Source of the DNA: JAEYZS01 sp964469265
Lineage (GTDB): Bacteria; Bdellovibrionota; Bdellovibrionia; Bdellovibrionales; JAEYZS01
NCBI GenBank assembly: GCA_964469265.1
Contig: CAYXYF010000004.1
Location: 1 to 64,000 of the forward strand
DNA length: 64,000 nucleotides
Direction: 5' to 3'
Under the pieces are notes generated by a model, which made no database searches, was not told the origin of the DNA, and worked only from the letters and a program-made list of their open reading frames with translations. The translations under genes were made by a program, and so were the position numbers. Each line of letters starts with the position of its first letter. Position 1 is the first letter of the stretch. Positions 52,651-61,516 of this stretch are shown in pieces.

Positions 52651-53130
52651 ATGAACTTAGCTCAATGGAAAATCCCTTCTTCAGTGGGAACACTATATAT
52701 TGTGACTTCAGATAAAGGACTAACAGGAGTTCACTTTCAGAGACAAAAGGTAAAAATACCAAATTCTCTTGAAGGAACAGCTCCCGAGATTAAAAACTTG
52801 AAACAAGCCGTCCGCCAAATCTCTGAATATTTCTCAAAGAAGAGAACAAGCTTTGATCTTTCCTTAGACCTCAAGGGCACAGCGTTTCAAAAGAAGGTTT
52901 GGACTCAGCTCTCTAAAATACCTTACGGAAAAACTGTGTCTTATAAAGATGTAGCCACTCAAATAAAAAACCACAAAGCGGTCCGTGCCGTGGGGACCGC
53001 AAACGGTAAAAACCCAGTTTGTATTGTAATCCCTTGTCACCGTGTTATTGCGTCTGATGGAAGTCTTGGCGGTTATACTGGTGGTTTAGATATTAAAACA
53101 AAGTTGCTTGCGCTTGAGACGCAAGCATAG
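52651..53130 (+). CDS. ogt: Methylated-DNA-protein-cysteine methyltransferase
   Basis: 159 residues. The alkyl-acceptor motif PCHRVIASDGSLGGYTGG with Cys129 is intact, preceded by the helix-turn-helix region RAVGTANGKNP. Repairs O6-alkylguanine by suicidal transfer of the alkyl group to the cysteine. I chose ATG at 52651, preceded by AAAGGTAGG; an in-frame GTG at 52627 is unlikely. Stops seven bases before the converging livF gene. Confidence 0.94.
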   Translation: MNLAQWKIPSSVGTLYIVTSDKGLTGVHFQRQKVKIPNSLEGTAPEIKNLKQAVRQISEYFSKKRTSFDLSLDLKGTAFQKKVWTQLSKIPYGKTVSYKDVATQIKNHKAVRAVGTANGKNPVCIVIPCHRVIASDGSLGGYTGGLDIKTKLLALETQA

Positions 53131-53137
53131 TGAAAAA

Positions 53138-53863
53138 TTATTCTCCGAGATAAGCTTTTCGAACTTGGTCTGAACTTAAAAGTTCCTTTGATGAGCCTTG
53201 AAGCGCAATATTTCCAGTCTCTAAAACAATACCCCTATGGGAGATTTCAAGGGCTTGTAGAGCATTTTGCTCCACCATTAGAACAGTCTTACCCTCTTTG
53301 TTGATTTTCACAATAATATCAAAAATTCTTTCAATAATTTGTGGAGCTAGGCCAAGACTGGGTTCATCCAGTAGTAAGATTTTTGGATGAGCCATTAAAG
53401 CTCTTGCGATGGTTAGCATCTGTTGTTCTCCGCCAGACAAGGTGCCAGCGTTTTGTTTTCTACGCTCCTTTAATCGTGGAAAGAGTTCAAAAGCGTATTC
53501 TAAATCTTGTTTTAAAGCCGATTTATCTTTCTGAGTCCATGCACCGAGATCAAGATTTTCTTCCACGGAAAGGTTTAAGAAAATTCCACGACCCTCTGGG
53601 CACTGCGAGATACCTTTTTTAACAATGAGATCAGGAAACATTTGAGAGATGTTTTCTCCCTCAAATGTAATATTACCTCTAAATTTTGAAAGTCCCGAGA
53701 TTGCTCTTAGAGTTGTTGATTTACCAGCACCATTTGCGCCAATAAGAGCAACAATCTCTCCCTGCTTTACAGAGAAGCTTACGTTTTTAATGGCCTGAAT
53801 TACTCCATAATTCACACTGACGTTTTCTAGAACTAAAAGATCTTTTTTATCTGCACTTGTCAT
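53138..53863 (-). CDS. livF: Branched-chain amino-acid ABC transporter ATPase LivF
   Basis: 241 residues. Walker A GANGAGKST, signature LSGGEQQMLTIARALM, Walker B ILLLDEPSLGLAPQIIE: the LivF type. Hydrolyses ATP for amino-acid import. Last gene in the leftward livJ-H-M-G-F operon; four-base ATGA overlap with livG. Confidence 0.94.
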   Translation of the reverse strand: MTSADKKDLLVLENVSVNYGVIQAIKNVSFSVKQGEIVALIGANGAGKSTTLRAISGLSKFRGNITFEGENISQMFPDLIVKKGISQCPEGRGIFLNLSVEENLDLGAWTQKDKSALKQDLEYAFELFPRLKERRKQNAGTLSGGEQQMLTIARALMAHPKILLLDEPSLGLAPQIIERIFDIIVKINKEGKTVLMVEQNALQALEISHRGIVLETGNIALQGSSKELLSSDQVRKAYLGE

Positions 53864-54669
53864 TTTTGATCCTTAGGCTTTTTATCTTTTGCTTTACCTA
53901 GATAAGCTTCAATCACTCGTGGGTTCTTCTGAATTTCAGCAGGTAGACCTTCGGCAATTTTCACACCGTAATCTAAAACCGCAATACGTTCACAGATTCC
54001 CATCACAAGTTTCATATCGTGCTCGATAAGAACAATAGTAATCCCAAACTTATCTCTAATGAGACGAATGGTTGCCATGAGTTCTGCTGTTTCTTGACCG
54101 TTCATTCCAGCAGCTGGCTCATCAAGGAGTAAAACTTTTGCTCCTGTTGCCATCGCACGAGCAATTTCAAGACGGCGCTGATCTCCGTAAGGAAGATTTT
54201 TTGCCGCCGTATCTTTTTTGTCTTCAAGGTTAAAGATATTAAGAAGTTTTACGGCCTCTTTAAGTTTTTGGGCCTCGTTATCCAACACGGGATTGAGTTC
54301 AAATACAGTTTTAAAAAGCCCATAAGAAGGCCTTTGTTTATCCTGATCCATGGAAATTAAAATATTTTGTAAAACCGAGAGGTCCTTGAATAAGCGAATG
54401 TTTTGAAATGTTCTTGCAAGACCGCTTCCAGTGATCTCGTTAGGCTTTTTACCAGCCAAACTGTTTCCGCAAGCAAAGACTTCTCCGATGGTCGGAGTGT
54501 AAACACCAGTTAACATATTAAAGATTGTTGTCTTACCAGCTCCGTTGGGACCGATAAGACCAAAGATCGTGCGCTCTGGAACTTTGAGTGAAAAATCAGA
54601 GACGGCTTTTAAGCCACCAAACTGCATCGTTAAGTTTTTAAGCTCTAATGCGAGTGGAGTACTGCTCAT
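53860..54669 (-). CDS. livG: Branched-chain amino-acid ABC transporter ATPase LivG
   Basis: 269 residues. Walker A GPNGAGKTT, the LivG insertion with NIRLFKDLSVLQNILISM, degenerate signature LPYGDQRRLEIARAMA, Walker B VLLLDEPAAGMNGQET. Partner of LivF, coupled by four-base overlaps to livM and livF. Confidence 0.94.
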   Translation of the reverse strand: MSSTPLALELKNLTMQFGGLKAVSDFSLKVPERTIFGLIGPNGAGKTTIFNMLTGVYTPTIGEVFACGNSLAGKKPNEITGSGLARTFQNIRLFKDLSVLQNILISMDQDKQRPSYGLFKTVFELNPVLDNEAQKLKEAVKLLNIFNLEDKKDTAAKNLPYGDQRRLEIARAMATGAKVLLLDEPAAGMNGQETAELMATIRLIRDKFGITIVLIEHDMKLVMGICERIAVLDYGVKIAEGLPAEIQKNPRVIEAYLGKAKDKKPKDQK

Positions 54670-55691
54670 GACTCTTTACCTCCAGCTGGCCTGCGTGAAA
54701 ACTTCCTCTTAATATCTGATAGAATTTCAGGCAACTCGCGTTGGCCAAATATTCCATTCGGACGAGTTAACATAAATATAATAAGAAGAAACGCATAGAT
54801 AATCATTCGAAGATCGGCGCCAGTTAACTCTTTCAAATCACGGAGCCCTTCCTTCAGAGCGGTTAAGAAGACTGCTGAGAAAATTGATCCTGTGATACTG
54901 CCCATACCGCCCAGAACAACCATAATAATGAGTTCAAAGCTTCTGTTAAAGTCAAAGGTTTGTGGGTTCAGGTAACGTAGGTAATGCCCAAAGAGAGCGC
55001 CAGCAATACCCGCAAAGAATGCACCGATGACAAAGGCTTGGACTTTGGTTTTTGTCGTGTCAACGCCCATGGATTCTGCGGCAATCTCGTCTTCACGGAC
55101 GGACATAAAAGCTCTTCCAGGAGCGGAGTTAATGAGCTTCCATATTGTGAAGGTTGTAATGATAGCGACGGTATAGACCCATGCAAATGAACTCAGTTGC
55201 GGAATGTTCGCGAGACCTCGCGCTCCACCGATGACGTTAAGGTTTAAGATAACCACACGAATAATTTCACCAAAACCTAGTGTAACGATGGCAAGATAGT
55301 CACCGCGAAGTCTGAGTGATGGCAAACCAACGATGTATCCGATGAGTGCAGCACCTAAACCTGCGCAAATCATAACTCCCACAAAAAGAAATTGCGAAAT
55401 CACGGGGTGCGCAACAAGTTCTGGGGGAAGTAACATAAAAATATACGCAGAGAGATAGCCGCCGACAGACATAAAGCCTGCGTGGCCCATAGAGAACTGG
55501 CCAGTAAATCCATTAATAAGGTTTAAGCTCACAGCAAGGGTGATGTTGATTCCAGCGTACATGATGACGGTGAAAATATAAGGATCAACGATGTCTTTAA
55601 TAAAATAGTTTAGAACCCAAACGGCGACAAGTGCGCCAACCCAGTACATGTGAGAATGAGCACGTGATTTTTTAAGCTGACTTAAATCCAT
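54666..55691 (-). CDS. livM: Branched-chain amino-acid ABC transporter permease LivM
   Basis: 341 residues with about eight to ten membrane helices, NLINGFTGQFSMGHAGFMSVG and GLRGDYLAI-type motif (SLRLRGDYLAIVTLGFGEII), and the C-terminal VVLGGMGSITGSIFSAVFL, all typical of LivM. Forms the permease with LivH. One base separates it from livH. Confidence 0.95.
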   Translation of the reverse strand: MDLSQLKKSRAHSHMYWVGALVAVWVLNYFIKDIVDPYIFTVIMYAGINITLAVSLNLINGFTGQFSMGHAGFMSVGGYLSAYIFMLLPPELVAHPVISQFLFVGVMICAGLGAALIGYIVGLPSLRLRGDYLAIVTLGFGEIIRVVILNLNVIGGARGLANIPQLSSFAWVYTVAIITTFTIWKLINSAPGRAFMSVREDEIAAESMGVDTTKTKVQAFVIGAFFAGIAGALFGHYLRYLNPQTFDFNRSFELIIMVVLGGMGSITGSIFSAVFLTALKEGLRDLKELTGADLRMIIYAFLLIIFMLTRPNGIFGQRELPEILSDIKRKFSRRPAGGKES

Positions 55692-56603
55692 CTACACCTT
55701 CTCCGTGCGTTTAGATCCAAACAACCCAGTAGGTCTATATAGCAGAATCAAGATCATAAGAATAAATGCCAGAGCATCTCTAAACGTCGGAGCCCAGTAG
55801 CCCACAACAAATGCTTCTGCCATACCTAAAACAAGCGCACCCACGACGGCGCCAACAATGTTTCCGATACCACCAATAACTGCAGCAATAAACGCCTTCA
55901 GACCTGGCATCATACCCATAAGAGGTTCGATCTTAGGATATACTAGGCCCACGAGAACCCCTGCAGCACCAGCTAACGCTGATCCAAGCATAAACGTGTA
56001 GGAGATCACTCTGTTTGTCGGAATACCCATAAGGCTTGCGTTTTCATGACTGAAACTTACGGCTCTCATGGCTCTTCCAAGTCTTGTTTTAAAGATAATG
56101 TATTGAAGCGCAAGCATAAGAACTAAAGAAATCCCAAGAACAATAACTTGAAGCGGATTTATCTTAAGATTACCGAAGCTCCAGATTCCGCCTTCAGTTG
56201 TTGATTTGTAGAGTTCTGGAAAAAACTGTGGAGATGAACCAAATACCAATTGCCCTGAATACTGTAAGAATAAAGACACGCCGACTGCAGTGATCAAAAT
56301 GTTAATACGAGGCGAACTCCGCAGTGGTTTATAGGCAAGTCTTTCAATCAGGAAACCTAGAATCGCACATCCGATCATTGCTAAGGATAGTGCAATAAAA
56401 AGTGAACTAAGAGACGGGTTTTCCGCGAGGTTTAAGTAACGAGCAGAGTACATTCCGATAAACGCTCCCACCATGTAGACTTCACCGTGAGCAAAGTTGA
56501 TGAGCTGAAGAATGCCAAAGACCATCGTGTAGCCGATGGCAATCAGTGCGTAAATGCTTCCTAAGGAGAGACCGTTAATCAGATGCTGAAAAAACTCGAT
56601 CAT
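55692..56603 (-). CDS. livH: Branched-chain amino-acid ABC transporter permease LivH
   Basis: 303 residues with about eight membrane helices, LSLGSIYALIAIGYTMVFGI and INFAHGEVYMVGAF near the N-terminus and AAVIGGIGNIVGAVVGALVLG near the C-terminus, diagnostic for LivH. Follows livJ by 34 bases, with GGAAA in between. Confidence 0.95.
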   Translation of the reverse strand: MIEFFQHLINGLSLGSIYALIAIGYTMVFGILQLINFAHGEVYMVGAFIGMYSARYLNLAENPSLSSLFIALSLAMIGCAILGFLIERLAYKPLRSSPRINILITAVGVSLFLQYSGQLVFGSSPQFFPELYKSTTEGGIWSFGNLKINPLQVIVLGISLVLMLALQYIIFKTRLGRAMRAVSFSHENASLMGIPTNRVISYTFMLGSALAGAAGVLVGLVYPKIEPLMGMMPGLKAFIAAVIGGIGNIVGAVVGALVLGMAEAFVVGYWAPTFRDALAFILMILILLYRPTGLFGSKRTEKV

Positions 56604-56637
56604 ATGATTTCCTTTCGGTATTTAGTACTAAAATGGA

Positions 56638-57810
56638 TTAAGGATTAATCGTAGAGTGGTACTTAAACCCGTCTTCAGCGACGCGAAGTACTACTGCTGA
56701 TTTAACAGCATCACGGTTCTCATTAATCGTAATTTTTCCTGTTACACCTTGGAAATCTACAGTTTTTGCAATCTGATCGCGGATTTCTGCGGTCGTAAGT
56801 TCTGGCGAACTTCTTTCCATCGCTTCAAAAAGAACTTTAGCAGCGTCGTATCCCATTGCCGCTAAGCCATCTGGAATAACTTTGTATTCCGTTCTGTATT
56901 TTTGAATGAACTCTTGAACATGCGGGGATTTATCTTCGTGGGAATAGTGATTAGAGAAGTATGATCCGACGATAGATTTACCACCAATTTCAGTTAACTT
57001 AGGAGAATCCCATCCGTCACCACCAAGAAGCGGAACTGTAAGCCCAAGCTCCTTTGCTTGACGAGCAATAAGGCCAACCTCGGTATAGTAACCTGGTACG
57101 AAAACGGCCTCAGGCTTTTGAGTGCGGATTGCAGTAAGTTGTGCTTTAAAGTCGACATCACCTGCAGAATAACTTTGGTCAACGACGATTTCCCCACCAC
57201 CTTTTTTGAAAGTTTCAGCAAAGAAGTTTGCAAGTCCAACGCTATAATCGTTTCTAACGTCTCTTAAGATCGCAACTTTTTTAACTTTAAGGGAATCTAA
57301 AGCAAATCTTGCCATAACTTGACCTTGAAAGGGATCAATAAAGCAAACTCTGAAAACATGATCACCCAATTGAGTCACTTGAGGGTTTGTTGATGAAGGA
57401 GTCACCATTGGAATTTTGTATTGTTGTGCGATGGGCGCCATTGCGATACTTCTTGATGAAGCGACTTCACCTAAAATGGCAACGACTTTACTCTGTGTGA
57501 TAAGTTTTGTGACTGCGGTTGCCGCTTCTTCTGGCTTACCTTGATCGTCCATAGTGATTAATTCGATCTTCTTGCCGTGAATTCCGCCCTTTTCGTTTTG
57601 TTCTCTAACAGCAAGCTCAATTCCGTTGTGAGTACTTGTTCCGAAAGTAGCCTCACTGCCTGTTAGGGAGCCAACTTCACCAATTTTGATTGTGCTGCCT
57701 TCAACCTTAGTTGCAGCCCCACTTGATGAAGATCCGTCGCCTTCTTTTTTACATCCAGAAATTACCATTGCTACCGCTGCTGCGGAGATTAATAAGTGTT
57801 TCAGAACCAT
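56638..57810 (-). CDS. livJ: Branched-chain amino-acid binding lipoprotein LivJ/LivK
   Basis: 390 residues. The lipobox ISGC (Cys20) makes it a lipoprotein, rather than a free periplasmic protein as in E. coli. Two Leu/Ile/Val-binding lobes follow (IKIGEVGSLTGSEATFGTST..., ILGEVASSRSIAMAPIAQQ, VKKVAILRDVRNDYSVGLAN). It binds the amino acid (specificity not predictable) for LivHMGF. First gene of the leftward operon; the promoter must lie in 57811-57960. Confidence 0.93.
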   Translation of the reverse strand: MVLKHLLISAAAVAMVISGCKKEGDGSSSSGAATKVEGSTIKIGEVGSLTGSEATFGTSTHNGIELAVREQNEKGGIHGKKIELITMDDQGKPEEAATAVTKLITQSKVVAILGEVASSRSIAMAPIAQQYKIPMVTPSSTNPQVTQLGDHVFRVCFIDPFQGQVMARFALDSLKVKKVAILRDVRNDYSVGLANFFAETFKKGGGEIVVDQSYSAGDVDFKAQLTAIRTQKPEAVFVPGYYTEVGLIARQAKELGLTVPLLGGDGWDSPKLTEIGGKSIVGSYFSNHYSHEDKSPHVQEFIQKYRTEYKVIPDGLAAMGYDAAKVLFEAMERSSPELTTAEIRDQIAKTVDFQGVTGKITINENRDAVKSAVVLRVAEDGFKYHSTINP

Positions 57811-57960
57811 AGCCCACGCTCCCTCTTTTATATGGATAAAGATTTGATTTCATGAATGAAAAATCAAAGGCGGATTATGGTTATAGCTATGGCTAAATGT
57901 CAATGTTAAGGCAGTTTTTAAAAGAGGATAATGGCAATATTGCGTAGCGCCAACAGTGGC

Positions 57961-58953
57961 TTATACCGAAGGTGGAACAAATTTTCTTACCTTCTGGAAT
58001 ATGGTCCCGAAAAGATTTTCATTCTTCTCATTAAGCATTTCAATTTTTACGGTATCGCCTTCGCGCATAAACGGAGTAACCGCTTTTCCAGTCTCAATGG
58101 TTTCGATCATACGCTTCTCGGCAAGGCAGCTGCTTCCCTTTGATGGGTCCTCATTTGCCACAGTGCCGCTTCCGACAATCGTGCCTGCGCCTAAATCGCG
58201 CGTTGCCGCGATATGTTCAATGATCTGGTAAAATGAGAAGTACATTTCCCTGGCGTTAGGATTGCCAAAAAACTGTCCATTGTATTCTGTGTTTAAAGGA
58301 AGATGGATGCGTCCGTCCTTCCATGCACTGCCGAGCTCATCGGGTGTAATGGCAAAGGGTGCAAAACTTGATGATGGCTTTGATTGGTAAAAGCCAAAGC
58401 CACGTTTGAGCTCATTTGGAATCAGTCCACGCAATGAAACATCATTTAAAATAACGATAAGTTTAATGTGTTTATGGACATTTTCCTTTTTAGTTCCCAT
58501 GGGTACAAAGTCTGTGATGACTCCAACTTCACTTTCAAAATCTAAACCGTAGGACTCTTCCACGAGTGGAATGTCTTCTCTTGGCGAGAGAAACGTATCA
58601 CTGCCACCTTGGTAAACAAGGGGAACTTCGTAGACATCTTCTGGAAGAGGAGCGTTTCGGGCTTGTCGTACAAGTTTAATGTGATGGATGAATGCTGAGC
58701 CATCGACCCAATGGAAGGAGCGTGGAAGCGGTGAATGAAAGTCTTCTTCATTGACGTCAAAGGCGCCAGTCGCTTTGTCTGCATTAAGGTCATTATAAAC
58801 TTTTTCAAGCTTCGGAGCTGAGATGTCCCAAGTTTCAATAGCCTCTCGAAGAGACGGAACAATGTTGTCCACTCTCACAGCTTTCTTATTATTTCGAGAA
58901 ATAACTACGGGAATACCATCTAATTTTTTATCTTTTAATGATCCAAGCTTCAT
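57961..58953 (-). CDS. Fumarylacetoacetate hydrolase family protein
   Basis: 330 residues. The FAA_hydrolase domain includes the metal-binding DFESEVGVITDFVPMG and the NDVSLRGLIPNELKRGFGFYQSKPSS region. The family cleaves fumarylacetoacetate to fumarate and acetoacetate, the last step of tyrosine breakdown. Length (330) and the N-terminal domain fit bacterial FAH. Divergent from a DUF455 gene and close to maleylacetoacetate isomerase (59.8 kb), the enzyme of the preceding step, which supports a true FAH role. Confidence 0.85.
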   Translation of the reverse strand: MKLGSLKDKKLDGIPVVISRNNKKAVRVDNIVPSLREAIETWDISAPKLEKVYNDLNADKATGAFDVNEEDFHSPLPRSFHWVDGSAFIHHIKLVRQARNAPLPEDVYEVPLVYQGGSDTFLSPREDIPLVEESYGLDFESEVGVITDFVPMGTKKENVHKHIKLIVILNDVSLRGLIPNELKRGFGFYQSKPSSSFAPFAITPDELGSAWKDGRIHLPLNTEYNGQFFGNPNAREMYFSFYQIIEHIAATRDLGAGTIVGSGTVANEDPSKGSSCLAEKRMIETIETGKAVTPFMREGDTVKIEMLNEKNENLFGTIFQKVRKFVPPSV

Positions 58954-58967
58954 ATTTTGTTTCTAGC

Positions 58968-59777
58968 ATGGTATTTAAGCTTATGCAAACGGCACAATCT
59001 ATTTTGCAAATTAATAGCGTCTTTGAAAAGCTCAAGTGGGTGGAAGAAAGTTGTCATAGAGCTTTAACAAAGCGGATTGATCATGTTCCGAACCTTCCTG
59101 CTCGTGACATTGAAGTCCTTAATGTGAAGTTTCATCCTCCTAAAAAAGGCCTTTCTTATAATGAAGGACAAGCGCGCCTATTGCACGACCTTGCAAATAT
59201 AGAACTTCAAGCTATGGAGTTAGGGTTAAGAACCTTGATTGAGTTTCCAGATGCGCCCAAGCTTTTTAAAGAGCAGCTAGCAGAGATCACTATGGAAGAG
59301 GCTAGCCATTTGAAGCTTTGTTTGGACGGTATTGAGCGCCTTGGCTTTAAGTGGGGAGACTGGCCCGTTCATAATGCACTTTGGTGTGCGACCGCGGAAG
59401 ACGACTCAATACTAGATCGAGTTCTCATCGTTCACAGATACCTCGAGGGCAGTGGCATAGATGCAGGTGATTCGATTATGCGTAAGCTCTCTAGTGTTCA
59501 TACGCCCATCGTTGACCCTATTATTTCTAGGATCTTTGAAGACGAGTTTGAGCACGTTCGGTTCGGTTCGTACTGGTATAAAGAAATCTGCAAAAACTTA
59601 GAGATTGATCCTGACTGGGATTTTAAAGAGCGCCTAAATAAAGTTGCTCATAAAATTCCTAACCGCTTAGAGAGAATTAGAGAAGAGCTTAGAAAAAAAG
59701 CTGGATTTGACGATGCCGAAGTGAAAGTATTAGTTGAGTTTCAAAATCGCCAAAAGGCCTTCATCAAAAAGCGGTGA
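58968..59777 (+). CDS. DUF455 family ferritin-like protein
   Basis: 269 residues, mostly helical. The motifs LANIELQAMELG, EEASHLKLC and EDEFEHVRFGS supply Glu/His ligands of a diiron ferritin-like fold, in the DUF455 family (distantly MiaE/ferritin-like). The substrate is unknown. Start uncertain: ATG 58968 chosen, with ATG 58983 equally possible and a longer reading overlapping the divergent FAH gene. Followed by maiA with no gap, so probably co-transcribed. Confidence 0.75.
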   Translation: MVFKLMQTAQSILQINSVFEKLKWVEESCHRALTKRIDHVPNLPARDIEVLNVKFHPPKKGLSYNEGQARLLHDLANIELQAMELGLRTLIEFPDAPKLFKEQLAEITMEEASHLKLCLDGIERLGFKWGDWPVHNALWCATAEDDSILDRVLIVHRYLEGSGIDAGDSIMRKLSSVHTPIVDPIISRIFEDEFEHVRFGSYWYKEICKNLEIDPDWDFKERLNKVAHKIPNRLERIREELRKKAGFDDAEVKVLVEFQNRQKAFIKKR

Positions 59778-59800
59778 ACGAAAAGATAGAGAGAGAAAAA

Positions 59801-60454
59801 ATGAAACCAATACTTTATTCTTATTTTAGAAGCTCAGCTTCTTATCGAGTTCGAATTGCGCTCCACTTTAAAGAGATCGATTTTGAATACCAAGCAGTAC
59901 ACCTTTTAAAAGATGGTGGTCAGCAAAATGCTCTCAACTATAAAGCTATAAACCCTATGGGGCAGGTTCCAGCCCTTGTGGATGGAATGAATGTCATCTC
60001 ACAGAGTATGGCTATAATTTCTTACCTTGATTCAAAATGGCCACAAATCTCTTTAATATCAAAAGACCTTGCTACAAAAACTCAGCAGATTGAATTCTGT
60101 GAAATAATTAACTCAGGAGTACAGCCCCTTGTGAACTTAAGTGTTCGTCAGAAATTGCAAAAAGATTTTAATGCAACAGACGAGCAGGTGAGAGAGTGGT
60201 GCCAAACATTTATGAAGAAAGGTTTAGAAGCTTGCGAAAAGAAGCTTGCAAAACATGCTGGAGATTATTGCTTTGGTAACAAAGTTAGCATTGCTGATGT
60301 GTTCTTAGTTCCAGCAGTATTTGGTGCTTTGGGACAAGGGCTTTCGCTTGATGGGTATCCTGTCACTAAAAAAGTTTACGAAAATCTAAAAAATATAGAG
60401 GCGTTTAAGAAAGCACATCCGCAAAACCAGCCTGACTCTCCAATGGATAATTAA
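59801..60454 (+). CDS. maiA: Maleylacetoacetate isomerase (zeta-class GST)
   Basis: 217 residues. The N-terminal thioredoxin-like domain has YSYFRSSASYRVRIALHFKE, the zeta-class GST signature with SSASYRVRIAL, and GQVPALVDG. Isomerises maleylacetoacetate to fumarylacetoacetate using glutathione in tyrosine catabolism. I chose ATG at 59801, preceded by GAGAGAG; a GTG nine codons earlier is possible. Fits with the FAH-like gene nearby. ltaE starts one base after the stop. Confidence 0.9.
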   Translation: MKPILYSYFRSSASYRVRIALHFKEIDFEYQAVHLLKDGGQQNALNYKAINPMGQVPALVDGMNVISQSMAIISYLDSKWPQISLISKDLATKTQQIEFCEIINSGVQPLVNLSVRQKLQKDFNATDEQVREWCQTFMKKGLEACEKKLAKHAGDYCFGNKVSIADVFLVPAVFGALGQGLSLDGYPVTKKVYENLKNIEAFKKAHPQNQPDSPMDN

Positions 60455-60455
60455 A

Positions 60456-61487
60456 ATGGCAAAAAACTTTGCAAGCGATAACAATTCGGCTGCGCTTCCT
60501 GAAATGTTAAAATCTATTGAGCGTGTTAATGTGGACCACGTACATGCCTACGGGGGCGATGAGTATACAGCTTCTGCTGTAAAAAAGTTTAAAGAGTTTT
60601 TTGGAAACGATATCGATGTCCACTTTGTATTTAATGGAACAGCGGCAAACGTGTTAGCAATTAAAGCTTTTTTAAAACCTTATGAGGCAGTTTTATGTGC
60701 TGAGACATCGCATCTTCACATGGATGAGTGTGGCGCTCCTGAAGCCTTAACAGGTTGTAAGCTAAGATTGCTTCCTTCAAAAGATGGAAAAATAAAAATT
60801 GAAGATTTGGAAAAACAGTACGTGCGAATGGGAGATCAACATTACTCTCAGCCTAAAATGATATCTATAACTCAGCCTACGGAATACGGAACCGTCTATT
60901 CAGTTGAGGAAATGAGAGCGATTAGTAGATGGGCCAAAGACCACGATATGTTTTTTCATGTAGACGGATCAAGGTTTCCCAATGCGGCTGTGAGTTTGGG
61001 AAAATCGTTTAAAGAAATCAGCAAAGATGTCGGAGTTGATGTTTTGTCTTTTGGTGGAACAAAGAACGGCTTGTTGCTGGGTGAAGCAGTTATATTTTTT
61101 AATACCGAGTTTTCAAAAGATTTTAAATACTACCGCAAACAACTTCTGCAACTTGCTGGTAAAATGCGCTTTATCTCATGCCAATTTGAAGAGTATTTAT
61201 CAAACGACCTATGGAAGAGAACCGCTGAACATTCTATTGCCATGGCAAAGATTTTAAGATCAAAACTTTCTGAAATTCCAAAAGTAGAAATCACGCAGAA
61301 AACCGAAAGCAATGTTGTTTTTGCAAAGTTCCCGAGAGATTGGGTAAAGCCACTCAAAGAAAAATATTTCTTCTATGTTTGGGATGAAAACACCTATGAA
61401 GTCCGCCTTATGACAACCTTTGATACCACAGAAGAGCAAATTAACGACTTCGTCGCGGTCGCTAGAGAACTTTCGAAAAAGTCATGA
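60456..61487 (+). CDS. ltaE: Low-specificity threonine aldolase
   Basis: 343 residues, the normal size. PLP-binding Lys203 in SFGGTKNGLLLGEA, Asp170 in FHVDGSRFPNAAV and N-terminal YGGDEYTA are diagnostic for threonine aldolases of the beta-eliminating lyase family. It cleaves L-threonine (or allo-threonine) to glycine and acetaldehyde. Converges on gcvP, which degrades glycine: a plausible threonine-to-glycine-to-C1 route. Confidence 0.93.
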   Translation: MAKNFASDNNSAALPEMLKSIERVNVDHVHAYGGDEYTASAVKKFKEFFGNDIDVHFVFNGTAANVLAIKAFLKPYEAVLCAETSHLHMDECGAPEALTGCKLRLLPSKDGKIKIEDLEKQYVRMGDQHYSQPKMISITQPTEYGTVYSVEEMRAISRWAKDHDMFFHVDGSRFPNAAVSLGKSFKEISKDVGVDVLSFGGTKNGLLLGEAVIFFNTEFSKDFKYYRKQLLQLAGKMRFISCQFEEYLSNDLWKRTAEHSIAMAKILRSKLSEIPKVEITQKTESNVVFAKFPRDWVKPLKEKYFFYVWDENTYEVRLMTTFDTTEEQINDFVAVARELSKKS

Positions 61488-61516
61488 ATTGCAACCGCCC
61501 CTATCTGGCTTGAGAA

